A stretch of 44,238 bases of DNA from Deltaproteobacteria bacterium (GTDB lineage: Bacteria; Desulfobacterota; Desulfuromonadia; Geobacterales; Pseudopelobacteraceae), in the NCBI GenBank assembly GCA_021778115.1, contig JAJYCS010000011.1:1-44238 (forward strand), read 5' to 3'. Positions 35,375 through 43,827 of this stretch are shown piece by piece. Position 1 is the first letter of the stretch, and each line of letters opens with the position of its first letter. The position numbers were made by a program, and so were the translations under genes. The notes beneath the pieces are model-generated. The model was not told the origin of the DNA. It made no database searches and was given only the letters and a program-made list of their open reading frames with translations.

Positions 35375-36445
35375 TTAGATTCCATCTTTTTCCAAGATAA
35401 CAAATGTTTCAACCTTATCTTTAGGGATAGACAGGATGTTTCTGCTATTACTAACATGGCAAGAGGTGCAAGTTTTTACTTCCACAACATACTCTGTCCC
35501 AATTCGTGTTAATAATTTCCCGCTGTATTCATTTCGTCGTAATGGAAGTTGTGATGTAGAGCTATTCATTTTTAATGACTTTACATAGTCTTTATTCAAG
35601 GTCATAGACACATCTATGTTTCCCAGCTTGAAGTTAGTCATGATTGATTTTGATAATGTATTACCAGAAGGAGACTCCCAAATTAAAAGAAATGACAATG
35701 TCCCAATTATTGTGCCAGCTACAACCCCTGCTTTTGTTTTTTTGCCGAGTACAATTCCCGTGAATACTGTACAAGTTAAAGCTGTTATCATTAAGAATGT
35801 GTCAACATTATTTTTAAGTGGTAATCCTGTGACAGGCTTTCGAAATAAAAAGGAGGATATGTCATAGTCGAGGCTTACGACAGCACCAACAGCTATGAAA
35901 TACAGAACAAACAATCGGCAATATTTTTTCACCTCTTTCGGCAGCCATGGATACAATAAAAAAGACCCAGCTATGGAAATAGTGATAAAGATACCCACAT
36001 AAATTAGCCGATCTAGGGGATGTCTAAAGTAATAATAGTAATATATTGGCCATAGAACCCAAGGAATTGATAAATATAATCCGTTGATCACACTAAACTT
36101 ATCCAATTTCTTGCGGAGTTCGTCTCTAGCGGATTCGTTTGCGTGACCCAGAAGCCAATCAATAACGAATAAAGCGTAACTTGGTAAAAGCACAACTGTA
36201 CATGCAGCGACAGTTATTACAAAGCCAGATGCAAATACAAAAAGTACGGACCAAAAAATTATTGATACTTCTATGGTAGGCAGATAATGAATGCTTGAAA
36301 AATATTGGTAAAATATAACTCCACCTGCTGCAAGAGAGATGAAATATAATGTCGTAAGGTAGGCAGTTCCATCTTTAAATGAAAATTTCTCTGGCGCTGT
36401 GACACTCTGCGGTACTCTCTTACCAAGATATTTCGGTCGCCTCAT
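35375..36445 (-). CDS. Polytopic membrane protein with C-terminal CxxCH motif, unknown function
   Basis: I do not recognise this protein. The 356 residues have about seven or eight hydrophobic segments (residues about 30-255), e.g. GGVIFYQYF and VFTGIVLG. A soluble C-terminal domain of about 100 residues ends with CTSCH (326-330), a heme-c or metal-binding-like motif. The start is ATG at 36445 with an AGGAAGG upstream; a TTG at 36490 is less likely. Codon use is AT-rich and unlike the core genes, which suggests transfer. The attC-like site follows its stop by about 40 bp. Confidence 0.65.
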   Translation of the reverse strand: MRRPKYLGKRVPQSVTAPEKFSFKDGTAYLTTLYFISLAAGGVIFYQYFSSIHYLPTIEVSIIFWSVLFVFASGFVITVAACTVVLLPSYALFVIDWLLGHANESARDELRKKLDKFSVINGLYLSIPWVLWPIYYYYYFRHPLDRLIYVGIFITISIAGSFLLYPWLPKEVKKYCRLFVLYFIAVGAVVSLDYDISSFLFRKPVTGLPLKNNVDTFLMITALTCTVFTGIVLGKKTKAGVVAGTIIGTLSFLLIWESPSGNTLSKSIMTNFKLGNIDVSMTLNKDYVKSLKMNSSTSQLPLRRNEYSGKLLTRIGTEYVVEVKTCTSCHVSNSRNILSIPKDKVETFVILEKDGI

Positions 36446-36484
36446 TAATAATCTTCCTTCCTCTAAAATCTCACATTCGATTTT

Positions 36485-36491
36485 GACCAAC
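36485..36491 (-). other. Possible integron core site (attI-like simple site)
   Basis: On the minus strand GTTGGTC matches GTTRRRY at 6 of 7 positions, 40 bp before the ATG of the membrane-protein gene. Together with the site ending at 35262 it would bracket one gene cassette. A 7-mer is weak evidence by itself. Confidence 0.25.
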
Positions 36492-36513
36492 TCGTTATTG
36501 ATCGGTTACGGAA

Positions 36514-36653
36514 AGCATCTAATATTAGATGCTGGTATATATATGTAGATGCTTGCATCTATATGTATATGCCGAGGCAGCATCTACAGGTATATGCTTT
36601 GATCTGAATTTGTAGTTCTTGTGTCTGACTGATCGGCATCTACTACTATATGC
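36514..36653. repeat. 18-bp GCATCTA...TATATGC repeat family
   Basis: Four 18-bp units share GCATCTA at one end and a (T)ATATGC or TAGATGC at the other: 36515-36532 (inside the 20-bp palindrome AGCATCTAATATTAGATGCT), 36555-36572, 36580-36597 and 36636-36653. A further TAGATGC at 36546-36552 pairs with the start of the second unit. The third contains the stop codon of the small gene 36584-36976 and the fourth lies inside its coding sequence, encoding HIVVDA. Confidence 0.85.
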
Positions 36654-36976
36654 TTTTCCAACTCAGTTCCTTTTATTTTGCCATAGGCAATAAACCAGAC
36701 CCGCTTTTCAGGGTTCCAGCGGCCCCCTGCCATCTTTGCGCTACTTTTTAGCTCGTTTTCTGCAAAGGAAATCTGCACCGGCACAAGTGTGTCGTCAGAA
36801 AATTTGGGTTGGGGTGGTGTCCAGTCTGTTTTTTCTACGATGATTTCAACGGTTTTTATACGTGTGCGGCTTGCTTCGTCGTAGCGGTAGCGGACGCAGA
36901 CTAGCGTGTCACCGTAAATATCAACCAGGGCTTTGGTTCCTCTTTGTCCGGGATTCAGTTTTAACCTGGTTTTCAC
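36584..36976 (-). CDS. Small conserved-looking protein next to the integron integrase (130 aa)
   Basis: The protein begins MKTRLKLNPGQRGTKALV, continues with ALVDIYGDTLVCVRYRYD and holds SAKMAGGRWNPEKRVWFIAY near residue 90. The GGRWNPEKRVWF stretch resembles the GARWD..KxW motif of small DUF5710-like domains, though I cannot assign it. I have the impression of similar proteins beside recombinases in other proteobacteria, but cannot verify this here. No signal or membrane segment is seen. It is divergent from the integrase with a 144-bp gap. The 3' end is built from repeat units. No enzyme activity can be proposed. Confidence 0.7.
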   Translation of the reverse strand: MKTRLKLNPGQRGTKALVDIYGDTLVCVRYRYDEASRTRIKTVEIIVEKTDWTPPQPKFSDDTLVPVQISFAENELKSSAKMAGGRWNPEKRVWFIAYGKIKGTELEKHIVVDADQSDTRTTNSDQSIYL

Positions 36977-37087
36977 GAGTAAGCTCCGCTAAGTGGGCAG
37001 GGGTTCGAATTCATATAGCATGGATTTGGTCCATGTACAGCCATCAATGATTGCCGGAAGTTTCTTCCTGAATGATGCTGTGGTAGT

Positions 37088-37104
37088 ATCTGGCACTGCC
37101 AGAT
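37088..37104. promoter_or_regulatory. 17-bp perfect inverted repeat before the integrase gene
   Basis: ATCTGGCA-C-TGCCAGAT is a perfect dyad of eight-base arms with a one-base centre, 16 bp upstream of the integrase start codon and touching its ribosome-binding site. It could be an operator for a dimeric repressor or an integrase site. It does not match the E. coli LexA box. Confidence 0.5.
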
Positions 37105-37120
37105 GGGGAGGAATGCCAGT

Positions 37121-38167
37121 ATGCTTGAAGTTCCAGAAACGGTTCGTGAACGGTATAAACAGTTCCTCAGCGCAAAAGGCATAGCTGCGGATTGCCATCA
37201 CAACTATCTGAAATGGCTACGGTATTTTCTTGATTTTGGCGCCAGGTATCACCTTCCTGCATCTAAAACAGAGCAGATCCGAAGGTTTAGTGAAAAGTTG
37301 CGGACAAAACAGCAATCCGAACTTCAGCGGCAACAGGCAATACATGCGGTTTTCCTGTTTTTTGAGCTCCAGAGCACAATTGAAGCGGCTGCAAACCTGC
37401 CTCCCCGACACGACAACACTGAAATACAGGCTTTTCACATCAGATCGTCGCAGCGAAGGTCACAGTTTTCTCTTGCCGGCTACGAAGAAACGTCAGACTC
37501 GCCGGAATGGGATGCAGTGCTTGAAACCATGGCAGGTGAGATCGACGCCATTCTTGCCCAGCTTTCCTATCCGTTTGATCTGGTGGTGAAGTTGCTGTTT
37601 GGTTGCGGGTTGCGGCAGTTTGAATGCCTGCAACTGCGGGTGCGGGATTTCAATTTTGACGCCGGTATCCTGACGGTGCATGGCAAAGGGAAGAAGGACC
37701 GTACGGTGCCGATTCCCGAGGCGATACGGCCTGAGCTGCAGGCACAGATCAAGGCGGTAGGTGAGCTGCACGACCGGGACCTGGCTGACGGTTACCATGG
37801 TGTGTTTCTGGATGATGCCGTGGAGAAGAAGTATCCCAAGGCCCCCAGGGAGTTTCTGCATCAGTGGTTTTTTCCGCAGAAGAGCTTGACGACGGTTCAG
37901 GAAACCGGAGAACGGCGGCGCTGGCATCTGCACGAGTCTGAACTTCAGGAGGCGCTCTACCCTGCCGTTCGTAAGGCGAAAATTCCCAAGCGGGTTACCT
38001 CGCACACCTTTCGTCACTCCTTTGCCACCCATCTGCTGCAGGCTGGGTATGATATCCGGGTGATCCAGAATCTTTTGGGGCATTCCAGTTTAAAAACCAC
38101 CATGATCTATACCCACTGCGTGCAGGTCAGGACGGTGAAGGAACCCAGGAGTCCGCTGGATATCTGA
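37121..38167 (+). CDS. intI: Integron-integrase-type tyrosine recombinase (IntI family)
   Basis: This 348-residue protein is a tyrosine recombinase with all catalytic residues: Arg165 (GCGLRQFECLQLR), Lys189 (HGKGKKDR), His295 and Arg298 (SHTFRHSFATHLL), His321 (LLGHSSLKTT) and Tyr330. Between Arg165 and His295 it has the extra segment that marks integron integrases: ELHDRDL, then KKYPKAP and HQWFFPQ (residues 215-253). The C-terminus ends RSPLDI, like the RSPLD end of IntI proteins. An N-terminal SAM-like domain binds DNA. ATG 37121 with GGGGAGGA upstream is preferred to ATG 37103. It is divergent from the leftward cassette-like genes. Confidence 0.9.
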   Translation: MLEVPETVRERYKQFLSAKGIAADCHHNYLKWLRYFLDFGARYHLPASKTEQIRRFSEKLRTKQQSELQRQQAIHAVFLFFELQSTIEAAANLPPRHDNTEIQAFHIRSSQRRSQFSLAGYEETSDSPEWDAVLETMAGEIDAILAQLSYPFDLVVKLLFGCGLRQFECLQLRVRDFNFDAGILTVHGKGKKDRTVPIPEAIRPELQAQIKAVGELHDRDLADGYHGVFLDDAVEKKYPKAPREFLHQWFFPQKSLTTVQETGERRRWHLHESELQEALYPAVRKAKIPKRVTSHTFRHSFATHLLQAGYDIRVIQNLLGHSSLKTTMIYTHCVQVRTVKEPRSPLDI

Positions 38168-38215
38168 CTTATCAGTATGATGTGACACTATACGTACAAT
38201 ACATTGGAGTAGCAC

Positions 38216-39412
38216 ATGCAACAACGAATCGTAGGACCGGAGACGGTCAGGATGCTGGAGCTGGGCCATCCCTGGGTGATTAGCGACAGCTTCACGAAGC
38301 GCTGGGCCAAGGGACAGCCTGGCGAGCTGGTTGTGCTGACCGACGAGCGGGGCAAGCGCTTGGCCACGGCGCTACTGGACCCGGCCGACCGGGTGGTGGC
38401 ACGGGTGCTGTCATACACACCGATGCAGCTGGACCGGGCCTGGCTCAAAAAACGGCTGCAGCCCGCCATCAGCCTGCGCGAAAATTATCTGCAGCTGAAC
38501 GAAACCAACGCCTATCGGCTGGTAAACGGCGAGGGAGACGGTCTGCCCGGCCTGACCGTGGATCGCTACGCCGGCTATCTGCTGGTGCAGCTCTACTGCG
38601 AGGGGTGGCGGCCCCACCTTAAGCTGCTGACCTCCGTGCTGCAGGAGCAGCTGCAACCGGTTGGTATCTACGAGAAGACCCGCCCCCAGAATACCCGTGA
38701 ACTGGAGGCGGTCAGTGATTCGAAGAAGTACGGCCGGCTGCTGGCCGGCTCCCCTGCCCCGCAGCGGCTGGAGGTGCAGGAGAACGGCCTGAACTTTCTG
38801 GTCTCGCTGGAGGAAGGGCTGAACACCGGGCTGTTCCTGGACCAGCGCGAGAACCGCCGGGCTCTGATGCCCCGCATGGCCGGCAAGCGCTTCCTGAACC
38901 TGTTTGCCTACACCGGCGCCTTTTCGGTGGCAGCTGCTGCGGCCGGCGCCAGTCAGGTCACCTCGGTGGATGTCTCGTCGGGCTACACCGACTGGAATCG
39001 GGCCAATTTCGGCGTTAACCGGCTCAACCCCAAGCAGCACCGCTTCCTGGTTGGCGATTGTATGGCCAAACTCGCTGAACTGGCAACCGCCAAGGAACGC
39101 TTTGAGGTGATCCTGATGGACCCGCCCTCCTTTTCCACCACCGGCAAGGGGCGCTTCACCACCAGGGGCGGAACCTCCGATCTGGTGGCCGTCAGCCTGC
39201 CGCTGTTGAACGAAGGGGGCCTGCTGATCTGCTCCTCCAACCACCAGAAGACCGATCTGGCCGACTACCTAAAGGAGTTGCGGCGCGGGGCACTGCAGGC
39301 CGGGGTCGAGCTGCGGGTGATCGAGCACAAGGGGCAACCGGCCGACTTCCCCTACCCGGTTACCTTCCCAGAGGGGCGCTATCTGAAATATCTGGTCTGT
39401 GTGAAGGGATAA
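38216..39412 (+). CDS. RlmI-like class I rRNA methyltransferase (PUA domain)
   Basis: RlmI-type enzymes methylate a cytosine (C1962 in E. coli) of 23S rRNA. The 398-residue product has an N-terminal PUA-like domain (about 1-80, LELGHPWVISDSF), then VNGEGDGLPGLTVDRYAGYL, the SAM motif FLNLFAYTGAFSVAAAAAGA, the catalytic DPPSFS motif and CSSNHQ near the C-terminus. Exact target specificity is inferred from similarity to RlmI. It is the first gene after the integron segment and is followed by cydD after 3 bp. Confidence 0.85.
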   Translation: MQQRIVGPETVRMLELGHPWVISDSFTKRWAKGQPGELVVLTDERGKRLATALLDPADRVVARVLSYTPMQLDRAWLKKRLQPAISLRENYLQLNETNAYRLVNGEGDGLPGLTVDRYAGYLLVQLYCEGWRPHLKLLTSVLQEQLQPVGIYEKTRPQNTRELEAVSDSKKYGRLLAGSPAPQRLEVQENGLNFLVSLEEGLNTGLFLDQRENRRALMPRMAGKRFLNLFAYTGAFSVAAAAAGASQVTSVDVSSGYTDWNRANFGVNRLNPKQHRFLVGDCMAKLAELATAKERFEVILMDPPSFSTTGKGRFTTRGGTSDLVAVSLPLLNEGGLLICSSNHQKTDLADYLKELRRGALQAGVELRVIEHKGQPADFPYPVTFPEGRYLKYLVCVKG

Positions 39413-39415
39413 CCG

Positions 39416-41122
39416 GTGCAGACAACCGACATTCATCGTTCGCCGGAACCCTGGCTGCGGCAGCAGGCCCGCACGGTGCGTGGGCAGCTGGTGACCGCAC
39501 TGCTGTGGGGACTGGCGGGCGGTCTGCTGATCATCCTGCAGGCTCGGCTTTTGGCCGTGATCTGCCAGCGGGTGGTGATTGACGGTCAGGGGCTCGCAGC
39601 GGTGCAGCCGCTCCTGGCGTGGGTCGTCTTGATTATCCTGCTACGTGGTAGTGCCAGTTACCGGGGGGAGCATGCCGCGGTACGGGCCGCGGCCGAGGTA
39701 CGCCAGCAGGTGCGCAGCCGGCTGTACCGCAAACTGTTGCTGCTGAAACCGGCCGGACTGGCCGGCGAGGTGGGGCCGCTGACCGAGGTGGTGACCGCCG
39801 GGGTGGAGGGGCTGGAGGCCTACCTGGCCCGATTCCTGCCGCAGATGGTGCTGGCCGGCCTGCTGCCGCTGGCCATGCTGCTGGTGGTGTTGCCCACCGA
39901 GTGGCGTTCCGGGCTGGTATTGTTGTTTTCAGCCCCCTTTATCCCGCTGTTGATGGTGCTGATCGGCAAGGGGAGCGAGGCGTTAAACCGTCGGCAGTGG
40001 GAGCGTCTGGCCAGCATGGCCGGGCACCTGCTGGATCTGGTGCAGGGGTTGCCGGACCTGAAGATCTTCGGACGGGCCAAGCACGAGGCCGAGCTGGTGG
40101 CTTCAGTTTCGGAGGAGTACCGGCAAGGGACCATGGCGGTACTGCGGGTGGCCTTCCTGTCTGCCTTTACCCTGGAGTTCTTTGCCACGGTCGGCACGGC
40201 GGTGGTGGCGGTGCTGATCGGTTTTCGGCTGTTGGCTGGCAACCTGAGCCTTGTGGATGGTCTGTTTGTGCTGCTGCTGGCGCCGGAGTTTTACCTGCCG
40301 CTGCGTAACCTGGGGCTGGCCTACCATAGCCGGATGAACGGGCTGGCCGCCGCCGAGCGGATCATGCCGCTCCTGGAACAGCCGATACCGGAGATGACGC
40401 AGGCGGACGGCGTACTGCCTGCGTATAGAGCGCCGGAGATCCGCTGCGCAGCAGTCACTTTCCGCTACGGCGGTGAGCGGGGCGGCGTGCAGGATATCTC
40501 GCTGACCATTCCGTCTGGCGGCCTGACCGCTTTGGTGGGGGCCAGCGGCAGCGGCAAGTCGACCCTGGCCCGTCTGCTGCTGGGGCTGGCCCGGCCCGAA
40601 TCCGGCAGCATCACCGTGGACGGGATCGATCTGGCAGCGCTGAACCAGACCGCCTGGCGCGTGCAACTTGCCTGGGTGGCGCAGCAGCCGTTCTTTATGG
40701 TCGGCAGCATACGTGCTAATCTGCTGCTCGGTGCTGACGCCGCAGACGAAACCGCCATCCGCGATGCACTGGAACAGGCGGCGCTCTGGCCGGTGATCGC
40801 CCGCTTGCCCGCCGGTTTGGAGACCGTGCTGGGCGACCAGGGGGCAGGGCTGTCGGGCGGCGAGCTGCGGCGGCTGGCCCTCGGGCGGGTACTCTTGCGG
40901 GATGCGCGGCTGGTGGTGCTGGATGAGCCCACTGCCGGACTGGATGCCGACAACGAACGGCTGGTGCTGGAGACACTGAAACGGCTTGCCGTGGGCCGCA
41001 CCGTGCTGGTTATCTCCCACCGTGAGGCCGCCATCGCCTGCTGCGACCGTGTGGTCGAGCTTGCCAATGGGCGTTTGGAGCGGGTGGTAACCCCGCAGCA
41101 GTACCTGGGGGGGGCGCCATGA
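39416..41122 (+). CDS. cydD: Thiol reductant ABC exporter subunit CydD
   Basis: CydD and CydC form an inner-membrane ABC exporter of cysteine and glutathione required for cytochrome bd assembly. The 568-residue product has an N-terminal transmembrane domain (six helices) and a C-terminal ATPase with Walker [10 protein letters not shown], signature LSGGELRR and Walker B LVVLDEPT. The start is GTG three bases after the rlmI-like stop. Its stop overlaps the cydC ATG (ATGA). Confidence 0.9.
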   Translation: MQTTDIHRSPEPWLRQQARTVRGQLVTALLWGLAGGLLIILQARLLAVICQRVVIDGQGLAAVQPLLAWVVLIILLRGSASYRGEHAAVRAAAEVRQQVRSRLYRKLLLLKPAGLAGEVGPLTEVVTAGVEGLEAYLARFLPQMVLAGLLPLAMLLVVLPTEWRSGLVLLFSAPFIPLLMVLIGKGSEALNRRQWERLASMAGHLLDLVQGLPDLKIFGRAKHEAELVASVSEEYRQGTMAVLRVAFLSAFTLEFFATVGTAVVAVLIGFRLLAGNLSLVDGLFVLLLAPEFYLPLRNLGLAYHSRMNGLAAAERIMPLLEQPIPEMTQADGVLPAYRAPEIRCAAVTFRYGGERGGVQDISLTIPSGGLTALVGASGSGKSTLARLLLGLARPESGSITVDGIDLAALNQTAWRVQLAWVAQQPFFMVGSIRANLLLGADAADETAIRDALEQAALWPVIARLPAGLETVLGDQGAGLSGGELRRLALGRVLLRDARLVVLDEPTAGLDADNERLVLETLKRLAVGRTVLVISHREAAIACCDRVVELANGRLERVVTPQQYLGGAP

Positions 41123-42762
41123 GGGAGCTCATGCGCATCCTGCGGCCGGCTCGAGGCCAGCGGGGCTGGATGCTGGCCGGCGTTGGGCTGGGGGTGGCGG
41201 TGATTGCGGCCAACGCTGCGCTTATGGCGGTATCCGGCTGGTTTATCGCCTCCATGGCTGTGGCCGGGGTGACGCAGGCCTCCTTCAACTATTTTTTTCC
41301 CTCGGCCGCCATTCGGCTCTTGGCGATCCTGCGCACCACCGGGCGCTATGGAGAGCGTCTGGTGACCCACGAAGCGGCCTTCCGCATCCTGGCGGACCTG
41401 CGCAGCTGGCTGTTCCGGCGGCTGATCCCGCTGGCCCCGGCCGGGCTGGAACGGTATGCCAGCAATGATCTGGCCGGACGCCTGCGCGCCGATGTCGACA
41501 GCCTGGAAAGCCTCTATCTGCGGATTATTGCGCCGGTTTGTACCGGTCTGGCCAGCATCCTGCTGGCTGCGCTGTTTGTTGCCTGCTTCAGCGTCACTGC
41601 CGCCCTGGCAGTGCTGACTCTCCTCGTTTTGGCCGGCCTGCTGGTACCGATATGGACGCGCCGGTTGGCTCGGCAGCCGGGGCAACAGTCGACGGAACTG
41701 GCTGCGGCGCTGCGCAATCAGGTGGCACAAGGGCTGGAGGGGGCCGAGGAGCTGCTGCTATTGGGCACAACCGACCAGCAGACAGCGGAGGTGGAACGGC
41801 TGTCCGCGGCGCTGATTGAGCGGCAGGTCAGTCTGGGACGCCTGGCCGGGGCGACCGGGGCCGGGGTGGTTGTCCTGGCCGGGGCTGCTCTGGTGCTGGT
41901 GGCTCTGTTGGTGATTCCGGAGGTGCACCAGCAGCAACTCAGCGCACCCCTGCTGGTGATGCTGTTGTTGTTCACTGCCGTCGTTTTCGAGGGGGTTGGT
42001 CCGCTCTCTCACGCCCTGCAGCTGGTACCGGCCACCACCCAGGCGGTAAAACGGATCCGCGAACTGGCCGATGCCCCCCCTCCCCTGCCGGAACGGGAAA
42101 TCTCCAAGACGCCGCAGGGGTGTCGTGTTGAACTGCAGCAGGTGACCTGCGGCTATGATGGGGGACCTGCCGTGCTGGAACGGTTTTCGTTGGTGGTGGA
42201 AGAGGGAGAACGGGTGGCGCTGGTGGGCCCCAGCGGTAGTGGCAAGTCGACTCTGGTGGAGCTCTTGCTCCGTTTTCGACCCTATCAGGGGAGTAGTACC
42301 CTCGGTGGCATTGAGTTGGCCGATAGTGCCGACGATGACGTCAGCCGCTGGATTGTGGCGCTGCCCCAGCAGCCGCATCTCTTCAACACCACCATCCGGA
42401 ACAACATCCTGCTGGGCCGGGAGCTGGTAGACCAGGAACTGGCGCAGATTCTCGATGACTGTCAGCTGAGCAGTTGGATCGCCAGCCTGCCCCAGGGGCT
42501 GGATACTCCTGTGGGAGAGGGCGGCAGTGCCGTATCCGGCGGCGAGGGGCGGCGGATCGCCCTGGCCCGCACTCTGGTGGCCGATACGCCGGTTGTGCTC
42601 CTGGATGAGCCGACCGAAGGTCTGGATGGGGCGACGGAACGGCTGGTGGTACAACGTCTGGCACAGCGACTGGCGGGCAAGAGCGTACTGGTAGTGACCC
42701 ATCGTCCGGCGGTGCTGGCCCTGGCGCAGCGGGTCGTTCGGCTGGAGGGGCTGCACCGATGA
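41119..42762 (+). CDS. cydC: Thiol reductant ABC exporter subunit CydC
   Basis: This is the second half-transporter, forming a heterodimer with CydD. Of 547 residues, the first 300 form the membrane domain ([31 protein letters not shown]-type coupling region), then the ATPase: Walker [10 protein letters not shown], signature VSGGEGRR, Walker B VVLLDEPT. The cydAB oxidase genes are not in this window. The stop overlaps the ATG of the small GGQ gene. Confidence 0.9.
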   Translation: MRELMRILRPARGQRGWMLAGVGLGVAVIAANAALMAVSGWFIASMAVAGVTQASFNYFFPSAAIRLLAILRTTGRYGERLVTHEAAFRILADLRSWLFRRLIPLAPAGLERYASNDLAGRLRADVDSLESLYLRIIAPVCTGLASILLAALFVACFSVTAALAVLTLLVLAGLLVPIWTRRLARQPGQQSTELAAALRNQVAQGLEGAEELLLLGTTDQQTAEVERLSAALIERQVSLGRLAGATGAGVVVLAGAALVLVALLVIPEVHQQQLSAPLLVMLLLFTAVVFEGVGPLSHALQLVPATTQAVKRIRELADAPPPLPEREISKTPQGCRVELQQVTCGYDGGPAVLERFSLVVEEGERVALVGPSGSGKSTLVELLLRFRPYQGSSTLGGIELADSADDDVSRWIVALPQQPHLFNTTIRNNILLGRELVDQELAQILDDCQLSSWIASLPQGLDTPVGEGGSAVSGGEGRRIALARTLVADTPVVLLDEPTEGLDGATERLVVQRLAQRLAGKSVLVVTHRPAVLALAQRVVRLEGLHR

Positions 42763-43082
42763 CCATCGAGATCAACGAGACCGATATTGTGGTGGAATGC
42801 TACCGCGGCTCCGGCCCCGGCGGACAGCACCGCAACACCACCGATTCGGCGGTGCGGATCAGGCACTTGCCCACCGGCATCGTGGTGCATGCCGCAGAGA
42901 GCAGGTCGCAGCTCAGAAATCGGGAAGTGGCCATGGAGCGGCTGCGGCTGGCGCTGGAGAAACGGGCCAGAAAGCAGAAACCGCGCATCGCCACTAAGGT
43001 CTCCAGGGCCCAGAAGGAAAAGCGGTTGACGGAAAAGCGGCTGGTTTCGTTGCGGAAGCGGCAGCGAAAACCTGATGAATAA
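42759..43082 (+). CDS. GGQ-domain peptide chain release factor-like protein
   Basis: The 107-residue protein is a catalytic domain of class I release factors without codon-recognition domains. The peptidyl-tRNA hydrolysis motif is [18 protein letters not shown] (GGQ at 21-23). A basic C-terminal tail ([20 protein letters not shown]) is like that of ribosome-rescue factors such as ArfB or mitochondrial MTRFR. A role in rescuing stalled ribosomes is likely but inferred. It is co-translated with cydC. Confidence 0.85.
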   Translation: MTIEINETDIVVECYRGSGPGGQHRNTTDSAVRIRHLPTGIVVHAAESRSQLRNREVAMERLRLALEKRARKQKPRIATKVSRAQKEKRLTEKRLVSLRKRQRKPDE

Positions 43083-43087
43083 CGAGC

Positions 43088-43567
43088 CTATTCAGGCTTG
43101 GTGGAGCTGATGGCGGTAATCGTGACGTTGATAGTGCCGGACGGCTTGCGGATCACCACCTCGTCATCGACTTTTTTATGCAGCAGGGCCTGTCCCACCG
43201 GTGAATCGATGCTGATCCTGCCGGCGGCTACATCAAACTCGTCCGGACCCACCAACTGGTAGCAGCGCTCGTTCCCCTCCTCATCCTCATAGCTGACCCA
43301 GCAACCGAAGCTGACCTGTCGGGGATTAAGCGGCAGGTTGGCCACCTTGACCAGCTTGAGACGGGTGCCCAGATGTTTCAGCTGGCGGTCGATCTCCCGC
43401 AGCCGTTTCTTGCCGTAGATGTACTCGGCATTCTCGGAGCGGTCCCCCTCGGCAGCGGCATCGGCCACGCCGCGCACCACCTTGGGACGCTCCACCCGCC
43501 AGAGCTGGTCGAACTCCTGCTCCAGCCGTTTCATGCCGGCTGCGGTTATCAGATTCGTCTTCTGCAT
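43088..43567 (-). CDS. greB: Transcription elongation factor GreB
   Basis: GreB stimulates RNA cleavage by backtracked RNA polymerase. The 159-residue product has the N-terminal coiled coil with AAAEGDRSENAEYIYGKKRLREID (acidic tip) and a C-terminal FKBP-like domain ending VGQALLHKKVDDEVVIRKPSG. The EYIYGKKRLREIDRQ block favours GreB over GreA. It is convergent with the GGQ gene, with only five bases between their stops. Confidence 0.93.
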   Translation of the reverse strand: MQKTNLITAAGMKRLEQEFDQLWRVERPKVVRGVADAAAEGDRSENAEYIYGKKRLREIDRQLKHLGTRLKLVKVANLPLNPRQVSFGCWVSYEDEEGNERCYQLVGPDEFDVAAGRISIDSPVGQALLHKKVDDEVVIRKPSGTINVTITAISSTKPE

Positions 43568-43569
43568 AG

Positions 43570-43827
43570 TTACATCAGGAACGAGGCAGCCAGCGACTGC
43601 GCCTCGCCCTTTTCTTTCGTCACCATGCGATGGCGCTCATCGGCCGGGATCAGGGCCGCCAGGTGTTCACGGGCACTGTCCGGGCTGCCGGCAATGGCCG
43701 AGGCCATCTGGAACAGAATCTTGATCGGCAGACCGGCCCGGTAACCGGCCACCAGTTTGGCAATCTCGTCACGGCGTTGGTCATCTGTCCAACTCTTATA
43801 GATATCTGCCCCGATCTGATCGAGCAT
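43570..43827 (-). CDS. Hypothetical protein (85 aa)
   Basis: I do not recognise this protein. The 85 residues are predicted mostly helical, with no membrane segment or signal. The ATG at 43827 overlaps the stop of the upstream ABC-F gene by one base (TGATG), and the stop lies two bases before greB, so it appears to be an operon member. GTG 43830 is an alternative start. Confidence 0.6.
   Translation of the reverse strand: MLDQIGADIYKSWTDDQRRDEIAKLVAGYRAGLPIKILFQMASAIAGSPDSAREHLAALIPADERHRMVTKEKGEAQSLAASFLM

Noticed and set aside
36997-37012. GGGGTTCGAATTC, like a tRNA T-loop and possible integrase attachment remnant
   Set aside because: The flanks cannot form a T-stem and no acceptor or anticodon arm is present.
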